Assembly: GCA_018713485.1 (NCBI GenBank) | Contig: DVOQ01000023.1 | Span: 1 to 51,170 of the forward strand | Reading direction: 5' to 3' | Origin: Candidatus Avisuccinivibrio pullicola | GTDB lineage: Bacteria > Pseudomonadota > Gammaproteobacteria > Enterobacterales > Succinivibrionaceae | Length of the DNA: 51,170 bases | In this document: positions 1-7,671 of the stretch, one piece after another | How positions within the stretch are numbered: position 1 is the first letter of the stretch | How the letters are laid out: each line of letters opens with the position of its first letter | Program-made: the position numbers and the translations under genes | Notes under the pieces: model-generated | The model's input: only the letters and a program-made list of their open reading frames with translations | The model's database searches: none | Told to the model about the DNA's origin: nothing

Positions 1-268
1 GCAGCACGCAGGAGAGCGCGAAGGTAAGGCGCGTGGTGATGGAAGGACGCAGCACCATGGAGGCCTTGTGATGAGGGACAGCCTCGTCCACCCTTAACAA
101 ACGCGAGGGCGAGCCCTTGCCCGTGACGTAATCGCCGTGCTCAGGCAGAGTCCAGGTACCGGTCTGAGAGACGTTCCAGCCGGACTGCTCCACGGCCTCA
201 GCGCCCGCCGCAAGGATAAGCCCAAGGCTAAGACACAGCGCCGGCCACGGAAATTTAAAACTTGTCAC
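1..268 (-). CDS. Secreted protein of unknown function, N-terminal part
   Basis: The gene runs off the left edge of the window; 89 codons are visible. I place the start at the GTG at 268, which follows an AGGGGGC Shine-Dalgarno after a short spacer. The N-terminus has basic and aromatic residues, then a hydrophobic stretch (LCLSLGLILAAGAEA) ending in an Ala-rich cleavage region, so export is likely. The mature part begins EQSGWNVSQTGTWTLPEHG and is rich in Gly, Thr and Ser, without a motif I recognise. No function can be assigned. The next gene lies on the same strand but is separated by a terminator, so this is probably its own transcription unit. Confidence 0.55.
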   Translation of the reverse strand, partial: MTSFKFPWPALCLSLGLILAAGAEAVEQSGWNVSQTGTWTLPEHGDYVTGKGSPSRLLRVDEAVPHHKASMVLRPSITTRLTFALSCVL

Positions 269-422
269 AATGCCCCCTTGCGCAAATTAGCCACCTCTTC
301 AGATTGTACCCTACTTTAGCCCCTCTTTCTGTTGCAAGCCTGCGCGGCAATGCCGTGCAGAGACCGCGACAGCCTTACACTATGCATGGAGGCAGGATGT
401 TGCGCCACCGCGTCCTCACATG

Positions 423-466
423 AAAAAGGCGGGTTGCCCCGCCTCTTAGAGGGGGCCTTAGCCCCC
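423..466 (-). terminator. Intrinsic terminator of the chemoreceptor gene
   Basis: Two hairpins lie just downstream (minus strand) of the chemoreceptor stop. The one at 451-466 is GGGGGC/GCCCCC with a 4-nt loop. The one at 427-444 is AGGCGGG/CCCGCCT with a 4-nt loop and runs directly into five T residues on the minus strand. Confidence 0.75.
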
Positions 467-481
467 GCAAACGAAAAGGTG

Positions 482-2092
482 TCAGCGCAGCTTGAACTTG
501 GAGAGATTGCTCAAAAGCGCATTTAAGGCATCCACGGCTCTCTCGACCACCTGATTGGCCTCGGTGGAGTCCGTGGAGACCTGCTGTGAGGCGGTGGAGA
601 TGTTCTGCATATTCGAGGAGATCTCCGAGGTGGCGGTAGTCTGCTCTTCTGCGGCGGTGGCGATCTGCGTGATCTGACCGTTCACGGAGTTGACGTGATC
701 AAGAACGTCGGTGAGCTTGGTCTCCACCTCTCCGGCGCGGCCCGCGACCGCGTCCATATTCTCCACGGATGCGGCCATGGACTGCGTGGCAACGTTGGCA
801 TCGTTCTGGATCTTGGAGACCATGTGCGAGATCTCCTGCGTGGACTGTGTGGTGCGGGAGGCAAGTGATCTCACAGCATCGGCGACCACAGCGAAGCCGC
901 GGCCGGCCTCACCGGCGCGGGCGGCCTCAATGGCGGCGTTGAGGGCGAGAAGGTTGGTCTGAGCGGCGATATCCTCAATAGTGCTCACGATAGAGCCGAT
1001 CTGCTGGGTCTGATTGGCGAGTTCCTGGACACGATCGGAATCTTCCTTGGTGCGCACGCTCTGATCGCGGATGTCGTTCACGGTGTTACGGACGACGTTC
1101 ATACCGTCATTGGCGATCTGCGAGGTCTGATCGGCCAGCGAGGCGGCGTTCTCGCAGTTACGGGCAATATCCTGGGTGGTGGAGACCATCTCGTCAGCCG
1201 CGGCGGCCACGGTGATGGCCTGAGACTCCACGGACTTGGCGTTCGAGCCCATGCGATCAGAGGAAGCGGTAACCTCGTCTAACTCCTGCTTTAAAGTTGC
1301 GGCTGTTTCCATCACCATGCGCATTGAGGCATTGAGATCGTCGCGCATCTTGAGCATGGAACGGGCCAGCTGACCGATTTCATCATTGCCATGGGCGCTG
1401 ATTTCCACAGTGAGATCGTTGGAGGCGATGGTTTCGGCAATAGCGCACTGCTCCTTGAGCTCACGGGTGATATAGGAGGTAAAGAGATGGGCGACGAGGA
1501 AGCCCAAGAGCACCACGCCAATGCCCATACCGACCACAAGATAAGTGGAGGCTGAATCCTCAAGGGAAGCGGTGTCATGCCCCATCGCGGTCATCATCTC
1601 CCTGGTGATGGCGGCGTGAATTTCGGAGGACTCAGTGGCCATAGGCTGCATTTCGCCTAAATAGAAGGCTAAGGCGTCAAAGGGCTTGCCGGCCTCGACC
1701 AGGGGAACAATGGTGCTGTTGTAGTACTCGGCGTACCTGGCGATAAGCTCACGGAGCTTGGGCACCTCGTTGGGGAAGCGGTTGGCGTCAAGAGCGTTGG
1801 CGTACTCAATGGCCAGCTTCAGGGAATCCTCAACGGCCTGAAGGTTCTCGGGAGTCTGCTCGCCGGGGCTCAGGTAGAGGGCCATAGCGTTGTTGGCAGT
1901 GTTAGACTGCGTGGAGGAGGCGCTTAAGCGCGTGAAGCGCACCGTGATGGTATGGTTGACCCCCTCGGCGACCACGGTGCTGGCGTGCAGCGAACGCACC
2001 GCGATAGCGGAGATGAGCAGCGACATGACGATGACGATGCCAAAGCCCAGCATCAGCCGTGCCTTAAGTTTGAGATTGGTAAAAAATTTCAT
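482..2092 (-). CDS. Methyl-accepting chemotaxis protein
   Basis: A 536-residue inner-membrane chemoreceptor. A transmembrane helix at about 12-32 is followed by a periplasmic, mostly helical sensor domain (about 35-180, four-helix-bundle type), a second helix (about 183-207), a HAMP linker and a long cytoplasmic coiled coil. The conserved hairpin tip ([17 protein letters not shown]...[14 protein letters not shown]) that contacts CheA and CheW is intact. The C-terminus ends FKLR, without the NWETF-type pentapeptide that tethers CheR/CheB. The start has an AAAGGTG Shine-Dalgarno. A periplasmic binding protein gene lies 57 bases upstream on the same strand, so the two may share a transcript; whether it delivers ligand to this receptor is inference. 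The ligand is unknown. Confidence 0.93.
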   Translation of the reverse strand: MKFFTNLKLKARLMLGFGIVIVMSLLISAIAVRSLHASTVVAEGVNHTITVRFTRLSASSTQSNTANNAMALYLSPGEQTPENLQAVEDSLKLAIEYANALDANRFPNEVPKLRELIARYAEYYNSTIVPLVEAGKPFDALAFYLGEMQPMATESSEIHAAITREMMTAMGHDTASLEDSASTYLVVGMGIGVVLLGFLVAHLFTSYITRELKEQCAIAETIASNDLTVEISAHGNDEIGQLARSMLKMRDDLNASMRMVMETAATLKQELDEVTASSDRMGSNAKSVESQAITVAAAADEMVSTTQDIARNCENAASLADQTSQIANDGMNVVRNTVNDIRDQSVRTKEDSDRVQELANQTQQIGSIVSTIEDIAAQTNLLALNAAIEAARAGEAGRGFAVVADAVRSLASRTTQSTQEISHMVSKIQNDANVATQSMAASVENMDAVAGRAGEVETKLTDVLDHVNSVNGQITQIATAAEEQTTATSEISSNMQNISTASQQVSTDSTEANQVVERAVDALNALLSNLSKFKLR

Positions 2093-2149
2093 AAGTTACA
2101 CCTTTCGTTCCTTAAAGGACGGGGCACCACACCCTGACCTTAAATCCGG

Positions 2150-2935
2150 TTACGCCTGAGGAACCTTACCGTTATTACGGATCCACTTTACAATGAGTTT
2201 AGTCATAGTGCCATCTCTGACAAGGCTCTGCAAGCCGCGGTTAAACTCATCCTTCCATTTAAAGTCCTTGCTCCAGCCCAGGGCGATGCGCCCGTTCTCA
2301 AGAGAGAAGAGCTCCGGGGACACTGCTAAATTAAGGGCGGGCATGGTCTTGGCAAAATAACTGATGGGCGGAAAATCATGCACAATGGCATCCACCTGAC
2401 CTGAGGCGACCATGAAAAAGCCTAAGGTCAGATTGGCAATCGGTACCAGCTCAAACTTGCCGCCCGCCAGAGAGCTTAAATACGCCTGCGCCGGTGAATT
2501 GCGCGTAACGGCAATCTTAAGGCCGTTGGCCTCGCTTAAGGAAAGCTTTTCATGGAAGCTCCTGCAGTAAAGGAAGCCCAGTCCCGTGCGGTAGTAAACG
2601 TCAGAAAAGTCCATGATCTGACGGCGCTCTTCGGTGGCCGAGAGACCGCCCGAAATGATGTCGAGCTTGTCTGCCTTAAGAAACTCGATGGAGGTGGCCC
2701 GGTCGAGGATAAAATAGCGATCCTCGTAAAGCTTAAAGCCTAAGCGCTTAGAAAGCTCGTCCATGATATCGACATCCAGGCCATGCGGGTGCGTGAAATC
2801 CTCCTGAATAAAGGAAATGGGAGCTAACTGCGGCCCCATGGAAATTCTGAGGGTCACGCCGTCCATGGGCAGAGCCTGCACGGAACCTGACATCAGCAGC
2901 ATAACGCCAAGCGCGGCCACAAGCCGTTTTAACAT
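2150..2935 (-). CDS. Periplasmic solute-binding protein, family 3
   Basis: A 261-residue exported protein. The signal peptide (MLKRLVAALGVMLLMSGSVQA) is followed by a family-3 solute-binding fold, with the typical opening on substrate positioning, HGLDVDIMDELSKRLGF near residue 50 and the LDIISGGLSATEERRQIMDFSD segment near 90-115. This family usually binds amino acids. No ABC permease or ATPase gene is adjacent; the next gene on the strand is a chemoreceptor, so a sensory rather than transport role is possible. The Shine-Dalgarno AGGAGT sits immediately after a 7-bp hairpin (2947-2963), which may affect translation. Confidence 0.85.
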   Translation of the reverse strand: MLKRLVAALGVMLLMSGSVQALPMDGVTLRISMGPQLAPISFIQEDFTHPHGLDVDIMDELSKRLGFKLYEDRYFILDRATSIEFLKADKLDIISGGLSATEERRQIMDFSDVYYRTGLGFLYCRSFHEKLSLSEANGLKIAVTRNSPAQAYLSSLAGGKFELVPIANLTLGFFMVASGQVDAIVHDFPPISYFAKTMPALNLAVSPELFSLENGRIALGWSKDFKWKDEFNRGLQSLVRDGTMTKLIVKWIRNNGKVPQA

Positions 2936-3276
2936 TGAGCACTCCTGAGCGGTTTCACCGCTCCCTGCACGGTTTAAACCTTACGGTCACCTATCCTTAA
3001 CGGTCTTAAGCGCAGATTTATAAAGAGATAAGAGCAACTTTTAGACAGCGGTCACGTAAGAGCGCCGCTTAAAAGCCCTCAAAATGCGCACGGTCAGGAT
3101 TATAGGCGCGAAAATGATGCTAAATCAGTGACATAGAGCCAAAAACGCACACAAAAAGCGCTTATTTGCCGGATTTGTGCATGTGATACGCTCACATCAG
3201 CGCCGGGTGAGCCTTTTTCAGAGGCTTACTTTCCCCGCCATGTTATCGTACCTCCGCTTAAGACAGGAGGTGCGTC
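2936..3276. other. Intergenic region between divergent genes, with a hairpin at the binding-protein RBS
   Basis: About 340 bases without a convincing gene. At 2947-2963 a perfect 7-bp hairpin (GAGCGGT, 3-nt loop, ACCGCTC) abuts the minus-strand Shine-Dalgarno of the binding-protein gene. At 3182-3196 there is a TGTGA/TCACA pair, but with a 5-base spacer instead of the 6 used by CRP. I see no confident minus-strand promoter. Confidence 0.4.
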
Positions 3277-3351
3277 ATGGTTTACGTCCGGGGACTGCCG
3301 GGCAGCTCTGACCTGCATCAGGCTCCCGCTCTCCCCTTCAGAATGACCTGA
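3277..3351 (+). CDS. Possible 24-residue small ORF
   Basis: A short ORF beginning with ATG after a near-perfect AGGAGGTG Shine-Dalgarno with 4-base spacing. It encodes 24 residues (starts MVYVRGLPGSS, ends PFRMT) and stops just upstream of the -10-like element of the next gene. No known small protein is recognised. The ribosome-binding site is better than those of several real genes here, but the ORF is short and could be chance. Confidence 0.25.
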   Translation: MVYVRGLPGSSDLHQAPALPFRMT

Positions 3352-3353
3352 AG

Positions 3354-3359
3354 TATAAT
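3354..3359 (+). promoter_or_regulatory. -10 element upstream of the small secreted protein
   Basis: A perfect TATAAT lies 27 bases before the start codon of the gene at 3386. No good -35 hexamer is visible at 16-18 bases upstream, so the promoter may need an activator. Confidence 0.4.
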
Positions 3360-3385
3360 GCCCTTTAGAAAGCGGAGGTATTTCT

Positions 3386-3868
3386 ATGAAGTTACAAACG
3401 GTTGGTGCTCTGAGTGCAGCCCTGTGCCTCAGCGTAAGCGCCCAGGCCGGCATTTATGATTTTGGAACCTATACGCCTGAGGATGAAGGCTATATTCCAG
3501 AAGATATGCTGGAATTTCCGGACACTCCTGAAGCCTACGTTTCAGGACTGTGGCTATCAAAGGATTTTTTAGGCCGCGAAGTTAAATTCGTGGTGCAGCT
3601 TGCAGAAGGCCTGCCCTTTGTAGGAGCCGTGAACTCCGATCCCGTTCCCGTGAAGATCTTAAAAACAGACCCCAGCGGCACGGTGCTCATAGAACTCAGG
3701 GACGGCACTGGGCAGCGGATCCTGCTTAAGGAGACGGATCAGGATGGCAGCAGGACGCTCTTAGTTAAGCCCGGAAACGCTCTCCATGCTTTTAAGTTTA
3801 CGGGTTCGACTGAAGAGTACCTCACGCCTCGGCAAGTGGTACAGAGCGCTGAGGATTTAAGGCCGTAA
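3386..3868 (+). CDS. Small secreted protein of unknown function
   Basis: A 160-residue protein with a clear signal peptide (MKLQTVGALSAALCLSVSAQA, cleavage after AQA). The mature part starts GIYDFGTYTPEDEGYIPEDM and is acidic; the rest reads as beta-rich (KFVVQLAEGLPFVGAV, GTVLIELRDGTGQRILLKE). It has no cysteine after the signal and no lipobox, so a soluble periplasmic or secreted protein is likely. The start is fixed by GGAGG seven bases upstream of the ATG. It stands alone between a divergent binding-protein gene and convergent serA. No family is recognised. Confidence 0.7.
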   Translation: MKLQTVGALSAALCLSVSAQAGIYDFGTYTPEDEGYIPEDMLEFPDTPEAYVSGLWLSKDFLGREVKFVVQLAEGLPFVGAVNSDPVPVKILKTDPSGTVLIELRDGTGQRILLKETDQDGSRTLLVKPGNALHAFKFTGSTEEYLTPRQVVQSAEDLRP

Positions 3869-3956
3869 ACCCGCCTTAATGCAGTATCTGACGATCAGGC
3901 CGGCTTTCTCAGCACCGCGCCCGGCATCAGAGCTCAAGGCTTCTCAGCTAAAGAAA

Positions 3957-4013
3957 GCCCCCGTGACGGGGGCCATGCATTCCTTAAAGAGGGGCATGCG
4001 CTTTCCCCTCTTT
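3957..4013 (-). terminator. Terminator of serA (two hairpins)
   Basis: Downstream of serA on the minus strand, a 9-bp hairpin (AAAGAGGGG at 3986-3994 with CCCCTCTTT at 4005-4013) is followed by a 7-bp GC hairpin (3957-3963/3967-3973, 3-nt loop) and then TTTCTTTAG. The inner hairpin could also serve the convergent gene ending at 3868. Confidence 0.7.
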
Positions 4014-4020
4014 CAGCCGT

Positions 4021-5253
4021 TTAATAGAGAATGCGGCACTTTAAGGTACCGTTGATCTCGCGCAGGAGCGGGACTAATTCCTCCGGCTTATCCGAATGGA
4101 CGTCCATGACCACGTAACCGACGTTTTCGGTGGTCTGCAGGTACTGCGCAGCCACGTTGATGTTCTTTTTAGCGAAAATCTCGTTGACCTGACGCATGAT
4201 GCCGGGAACGTTGGTGTGGATGTGGAGGAGACGGGACACGCCCTCGCGCTTTTCAGGCAGCGACACCTCGGGGAAGTTCACCGCGGTGAGAGTGGAGCCG
4301 TTGTCCGAGTAAAGAGCGAGCTTCTGGGCCACCTCGATACCGATATTGCACTGGGCCTCCTCGGTGGAAGCACCGATATGCGGGGTGAGAATGACGTTGT
4401 CAAAGTCACGTAGCGGAGACAGGAACTCCTCACCGTTGGCCGCGGGCTCTCTGGGGAAGACGTCGACGGCAGCACCCGCTACCTTGCCAGAGCGCAGGGC
4501 AACCGCCAGGGCGTCAATATTGACCACGGTGCCGCGGGAAGCGTTGAGGAAGACCACGTGATCGCGCATCTTCGCAAACTGCGGGGCGTCAATCATGCCC
4601 TTAGTGAGCTCAGTCTCGGGGACATGGAGCGTGATAATGTGCGAGCGTTCTAAAAGCTCGTCTAAAGTCTCTACCTGATGGGCGTTGCCCAGAGAGAGTT
4701 TGTGCTCAATGTCGTAGAAGATGACGTTAAGGCCGAGGCTCTCGGCGATGATGCCGACCTGGGTGCCGATGTGGCCGTAACCTATGATACCGATGGTCTT
4801 GCCGCGGGCCTCAAAACAGCCGGAGGCGGCCTTCTTCCAGCCGCCGCGGTGCAGAAGGGCGTTGCGGGCCGGCACGTCGCGCAGAAGCTGCAGGTACTCA
4901 CCGGTGACGAGTTCTGCGACCGAGCGGGTGTTGGAGAAGGGGGCGTTGAAGACGGGGATACCGAGCTCAGCGGCGGCCTTTAAATCGACCTGATTGGTGC
5001 CGATGCAGAAGCAGCCGATACCGATGAGCTTTTTGGCGTGAACGAGCACCTCACGGGTTAAGTGGGTACGCGAGCGGATACCGATAAAGTGCACATTGGC
5101 GATCTGCTCTAAAAGCTCATCACCGTCGAGGGCCTTTTTCTGGTACTCAACGCTGGTGTAACCGGCCTTTTCCAGGGTGGTGACGGCACTGGGATCCACT
5201 CCCTCGAGTAAAAGGATGCGGATCTTGTTCTTTTCAAGAGACAGGGGATGCAT
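4021..5253 (-). CDS. serA: D-3-phosphoglycerate dehydrogenase
   Basis: Catalyses the first step of serine synthesis, oxidising 3-phosphoglycerate to 3-phosphohydroxypyruvate with NAD. At 410 residues it has the length of the E. coli enzyme. Visible parts: the substrate-domain motif GIRSRTHLT near residue 58, the Rossmann nucleotide motif GKTIGIIGYGHIG near 152, NASRGTVVNIDAL with the catalytic Arg region, the His-containing TPHIGAST motif near 290, and a C-terminal ACT domain (HTNVPGIMRQVNEIFAKKNINV), which in this family gives serine feedback inhibition. The Shine-Dalgarno GGAGAGG precedes the ATG. It follows aroG on the same strand after 59 bases containing a strong palindrome, so read-through from aroG is possible but probably reduced. 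Confidence 0.96.
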   Translation of the reverse strand: MHPLSLEKNKIRILLLEGVDPSAVTTLEKAGYTSVEYQKKALDGDELLEQIANVHFIGIRSRTHLTREVLVHAKKLIGIGCFCIGTNQVDLKAAAELGIPVFNAPFSNTRSVAELVTGEYLQLLRDVPARNALLHRGGWKKAASGCFEARGKTIGIIGYGHIGTQVGIIAESLGLNVIFYDIEHKLSLGNAHQVETLDELLERSHIITLHVPETELTKGMIDAPQFAKMRDHVVFLNASRGTVVNIDALAVALRSGKVAGAAVDVFPREPAANGEEFLSPLRDFDNVILTPHIGASTEEAQCNIGIEVAQKLALYSDNGSTLTAVNFPEVSLPEKREGVSRLLHIHTNVPGIMRQVNEIFAKKNINVAAQYLQTTENVGYVVMDVHSDKPEELVPLLREINGTLKCRILY

Positions 5254-5275
5254 AGAAAGTCCTCTCCGTAAAGAC

Positions 5276-5299
5276 GGAAGGGGGCCGCGGCCCCCTTCC
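5276..5299. terminator. Perfect 24-base palindrome between aroG and serA
   Basis: A 12+12 base perfect inverted repeat, very GC-rich, sits between the aroG stop and the serA ribosome-binding site. On the minus strand it is followed by GTCTTTA, a weak T-tract, so it probably acts as a partial terminator or an mRNA-stability element. Confidence 0.5.
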
Positions 5300-5312
5300 C
5301 TTAAAAAAGCGG

Positions 5313-6428
5313 TTACTGTGCCTTTAACGCCTTACGGCGCTCGAGGACAGCGTTATTCAATATCTCGAGGATGCGCTCGGTATCCTCAAAGCCCACGCAG
5401 GCGTCGGTAATGGACTGACCGTAGACCAAAGCGCTTAAGTCATCGGGCAGATCCTGACGTCCCTCGACGAGATTCGACTCGACCATGACACCGCAGATCC
5501 GGCTGTCGCCGGCGGCGACCTGAGCGGCGACATCCTCACAGACCTCGACCTGCTTCTTAAACTGCTTGGAGCTGTTGGCGTGCGAGAAGTCAATCATGAG
5601 ACGGGGCTCCTCGTGGGCTTTCTCAAGCATCTCACAGGCGGCATTGACGTCGGCGGCGCTGTAATTGGGCAGCTTGCCGCCGCGCAGGATGATGTGGCAG
5701 TCGTGATTGCCCTTAGTGTGCGCAATGGCGACCTGACCCATCTTGGTGACGGTCATGAAGGTGTGCTCGTGCTGCGCGGAGACGCAGGCGTCAATGGCGA
5801 TCTTGACCGAGCCGTCGGTGGCGTTCTTAAAGCCGATGGGGCAGGACATGCCCGAGACTAACTGACGGTGCACCTGGGACTCGGTGGTGCGGGCACCGAT
5901 GGCTCCCCACGAGATGAGCTCGTCAATGTACTGCGGCGTGATCATGTCGAGGAACTCGGTGGCTGCGGGGATGCCGAGCTTGTTGATCTCTAACAGGAGC
6001 TGACGGGCAATGCGCATGCCATTATTGATGTCATACGAGTTGTCGAGATTGGGATCGTTGATAAGGCCCTTCCAGCCTACGGTGGTACGGGGCTTTTCAA
6101 AGTACACGCGCATGATGATAAGCAGCTGATCGCGGTACTTGTTCTTTAAGGGTAAAAGACGCGAGGCGTACTCTAAAGCCGCCTTGGGATCATGAATGGA
6201 ACACGGTCCGGTAATCACTACCAGACGGTCATCGCCGCGGCCATGAATAATATCGCTTACGGCCTGACGGGTGCTCACCACCAGGTTATCTGTGTATTCC
6301 GTGGTGGGGAACTTTTCAATAATCGCAACCGGAGGTAACAACTGATAAACTCCCACGATGTTGGTGTCTACGATACCCTGTCGCGATGAGGGCGGCATGG
6401 GAATCATTCTTTCGTTATACAGGTTCAT
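5313..6428 (-). CDS. aroG: 3-deoxy-7-phosphoheptulonate (DAHP) synthase, class I
   Basis: Joins phosphoenolpyruvate and erythrose 4-phosphate, the entry step of the shikimate pathway. The protein has 371 residues from the ATG at 6428, slightly longer than E. coli AroG/F/H. Class I motifs are clear: VVITGPCSIHDPKAALEYA, MRVYFEKPRTTVGWKGLINDP, SWGAIGARTTESQVHR, IILRGGK and MIDFSHANSSKQF. I chose 6428 because GAGGCGG precedes it; an in-frame start at 6458 lies inside the upstream leader ORF. Which aromatic amino acid inhibits this isozyme cannot be read from the sequence, so aroG is used as a family name. The upstream Phe/Tyr-rich ORF suggests regulation by aromatic amino-acid supply. Confidence 0.94.
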   Translation of the reverse strand: MNLYNERMIPMPPSSRQGIVDTNIVGVYQLLPPVAIIEKFPTTEYTDNLVVSTRQAVSDIIHGRGDDRLVVITGPCSIHDPKAALEYASRLLPLKNKYRDQLLIIMRVYFEKPRTTVGWKGLINDPNLDNSYDINNGMRIARQLLLEINKLGIPAATEFLDMITPQYIDELISWGAIGARTTESQVHRQLVSGMSCPIGFKNATDGSVKIAIDACVSAQHEHTFMTVTKMGQVAIAHTKGNHDCHIILRGGKLPNYSAADVNAACEMLEKAHEEPRLMIDFSHANSSKQFKKQVEVCEDVAAQVAAGDSRICGVMVESNLVEGRQDLPDDLSALVYGQSITDACVGFEDTERILEILNNAVLERRKALKAQ

Positions 6429-6442
6429 AAAACCGCCTCTTA

Positions 6443-6580
6443 TTAAGCAAAATACCAATAGCTAAAGCTAAAATAATTAAAGGTAAAGAAAGCGCGGACG
6501 CTGTCCACGGAGTGTAAAGAAACGCACGGATGGTTAGTTATGGCAAGGCTGCTAGGGCCGGCCTCAAGTCTGTTATTCAC
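6443..6580 (-). CDS. Aromatic-rich leader peptide of aroG
   Basis: A 45-codon ORF starting at GTG (6580), five bases after an AAGGTG Shine-Dalgarno. It ends in tandem TAA stops 14 bases before the aroG start. Its last 15 residues are FFTFNYFSFSYWYFA: six Phe, three Tyr and one Trp. The first 30 residues contain no Phe, Tyr or Trp. This matches the layout of amino-acid-responsive leader peptides (compare pheA and pheST of E. coli), where ribosome stalling at scarce aminoacyl-tRNAs sets downstream expression. Because the ORF ends so close to aroG, there is no room for a classical terminator after it, so control may be at translation initiation of aroG. Seen: ORF, composition, spacing. Inferred: the regulatory role. 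Confidence 0.8.
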   Translation of the reverse strand: MNNRLEAGPSSLAITNHPCVSLHSVDSVRAFFTFNYFSFSYWYFA

Positions 6581-6608
6581 ACTGTCACCTTTGATTAAAT
6601 TAACTCTC

Positions 6609-6621
6609 CCCGCTAAGCGGG
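6609..6621 (-). other. Hairpin near the 5' end of the aroG leader mRNA
   Basis: A perfect CCCGC/GCGGG stem with a 3-base loop lies just downstream of the predicted transcription start and ahead of the leader ORF. It may stabilise the mRNA end or take part in leader folding. Confidence 0.4.
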
Positions 6622-6631
6622 ACTTATGGGA

Positions 6632-6659
6632 ATTATAGTAAACGGGGGTGCTTTGGCAA
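6632..6659 (-). promoter_or_regulatory. Sigma-70 promoter of the aroG leader transcript
   Basis: On the minus strand TTGCCA (6659-6654) and a perfect TATAAT (6637-6632) are separated by 16 bases. Transcription would start near 6625, giving a leader of about 200 bases that includes the aromatic-rich ORF. Confidence 0.7.
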
Positions 6660-6721
6660 GCCCGGACGGAACTGCCGGGGTGCAGTGAAGGGGAAAAGCA
6701 CTTTTTTAGTGCACAAAATTA

Positions 6722-6744
6722 AGGCGCGGCCCTGAAGCCGCACC
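6722..6744 (-). terminator. Terminator of the exonuclease III gene
   Basis: A GCGGC/GCCGC hairpin (6726-6730/6737-6741, 6-nt loop), extendable past one mismatch, is followed on the minus strand by TTAATTTT. It lies just past the exonuclease stop and separates it from the aroG promoter. Confidence 0.6.
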
Positions 6745-6753
6745 GGATAAGGG

Positions 6754-7563
6754 CTAAAAATCGAGCACGAGACCGATAGGACAGTGATCGCTTCCGTAAA
6801 CGTCCTTTTCAATATATGCGTCAGCAATGTGGGGGACTAATTCCTCGGAGACAAAGAAATAGTCAATGCGCCACCCTACGTTCGTGGCCCTGGCGCGGGT
6901 CTTATACGACCACCACGTGTAATGGCCTTCTTCGCCGGGGTGCTTTAAGCGGAAAGTATCGACATAGCCCGCGGCCACGAAGCGATCTAAAAACTCCCGC
7001 TCTAAAGGCAGGAAGCCGGTGTTCTTAACGTTCTGTTTGGGACGGGCCAGATCAATGGCCTCATGGGCGATATTGAAATCGCCGCACACCACGATGGGCT
7101 TGTTCTTTCTTAATTCCTCGGCGTACTTAAAGAAGCTTTCAAAAAAGCCCATTTTATAGGGAACGCGTAAGAACTCCCCGGGCACCTCATTGCCGTTTTC
7201 ATCGGTTACGGGAGCGCCGCCGTTGGGGAAATAGCCGTTAAAGAAATGAAACTCGGGAAACTCCAGGTGCACCATGCGCCCCTCGCCCTGGAAGGCGGGA
7301 TCGGGCAGCTCTATCTCGGAGGCTATAGGCTCACGGCGGCTGAAGACGGCGGTGCCGGAGTAGCCCTTTTTGACGACGCTCGAGGCGAAGTAGGAGCTGT
7401 AGCCTTCCTTATGGGTGAGACTTTCAGGCAGCTGTTCGACCGCTGCCTTGGTCTCCTGAAAGGCGATGACATCATAGGTGCTGTTTTCAAACCACTTCCA
7501 GTCGTCTTTTTTGGAGACGGCACGGATCCCGTTGACATTCCATGAGGCAAGTCGAAGCTGCAT
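6754..7563 (-). CDS. xthA: Exodeoxyribonuclease III (AP endonuclease)
   Basis: A base-excision repair enzyme of the endonuclease/exonuclease/phosphatase fold, cutting DNA at abasic sites. At 269 residues it has the normal length for the family. Conserved elements: LASWNVNGIRA at the N-terminus, AFQETKA with the metal-binding Glu near 36, the GDFNIAHEAIDLARP loop near 150 with the catalytic Asp and Asn, and the terminal GSDHCPIGLVLDF with the catalytic Asp-His. AAGGAT precedes the ATG. It is monocistronic, with a terminator before the aroG region. The family also includes ExoA; the choice between the names xthA and exoA is by convention. Confidence 0.94.
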   Translation of the reverse strand: MQLRLASWNVNGIRAVSKKDDWKWFENSTYDVIAFQETKAAVEQLPESLTHKEGYSSYFASSVVKKGYSGTAVFSRREPIASEIELPDPAFQGEGRMVHLEFPEFHFFNGYFPNGGAPVTDENGNEVPGEFLRVPYKMGFFESFFKYAEELRKNKPIVVCGDFNIAHEAIDLARPKQNVKNTGFLPLEREFLDRFVAAGYVDTFRLKHPGEEGHYTWWSYKTRARATNVGWRIDYFFVSEELVPHIADAYIEKDVYGSDHCPIGLVLDF

Positions 7564-7671
7564 AATCCATCCTTAAAGCTGATAAGACGGGCACAGTATA
7601 GCAAAGAGGGAGCCTGCGCTCCCCCTGTGGAGAAACTCTCTCAGGTGGACCGGCTGCTGGCCCTCCCTGAC

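Noticed and set aside
711..962. Open frame antisense to the chemoreceptor, like many others opposite GC-rich genes
   Set aside because: No ribosome-binding site, no family resemblance, and fully explained as a shadow of the conserved signalling domain on the other strand.
3182..3196. TGTGA/TCACA inverted repeat resembling a CRP site
   Set aside because: The spacer is five bases, while CRP needs six; with an E. coli-like CRP this should bind poorly. Kept only as a note in the intergenic entry.
6513..6527. TGTAAA half-site near aroG that might be a TyrR box
   Set aside because: The matching TTTACA half is missing, and the bases are coding for the leader peptide.
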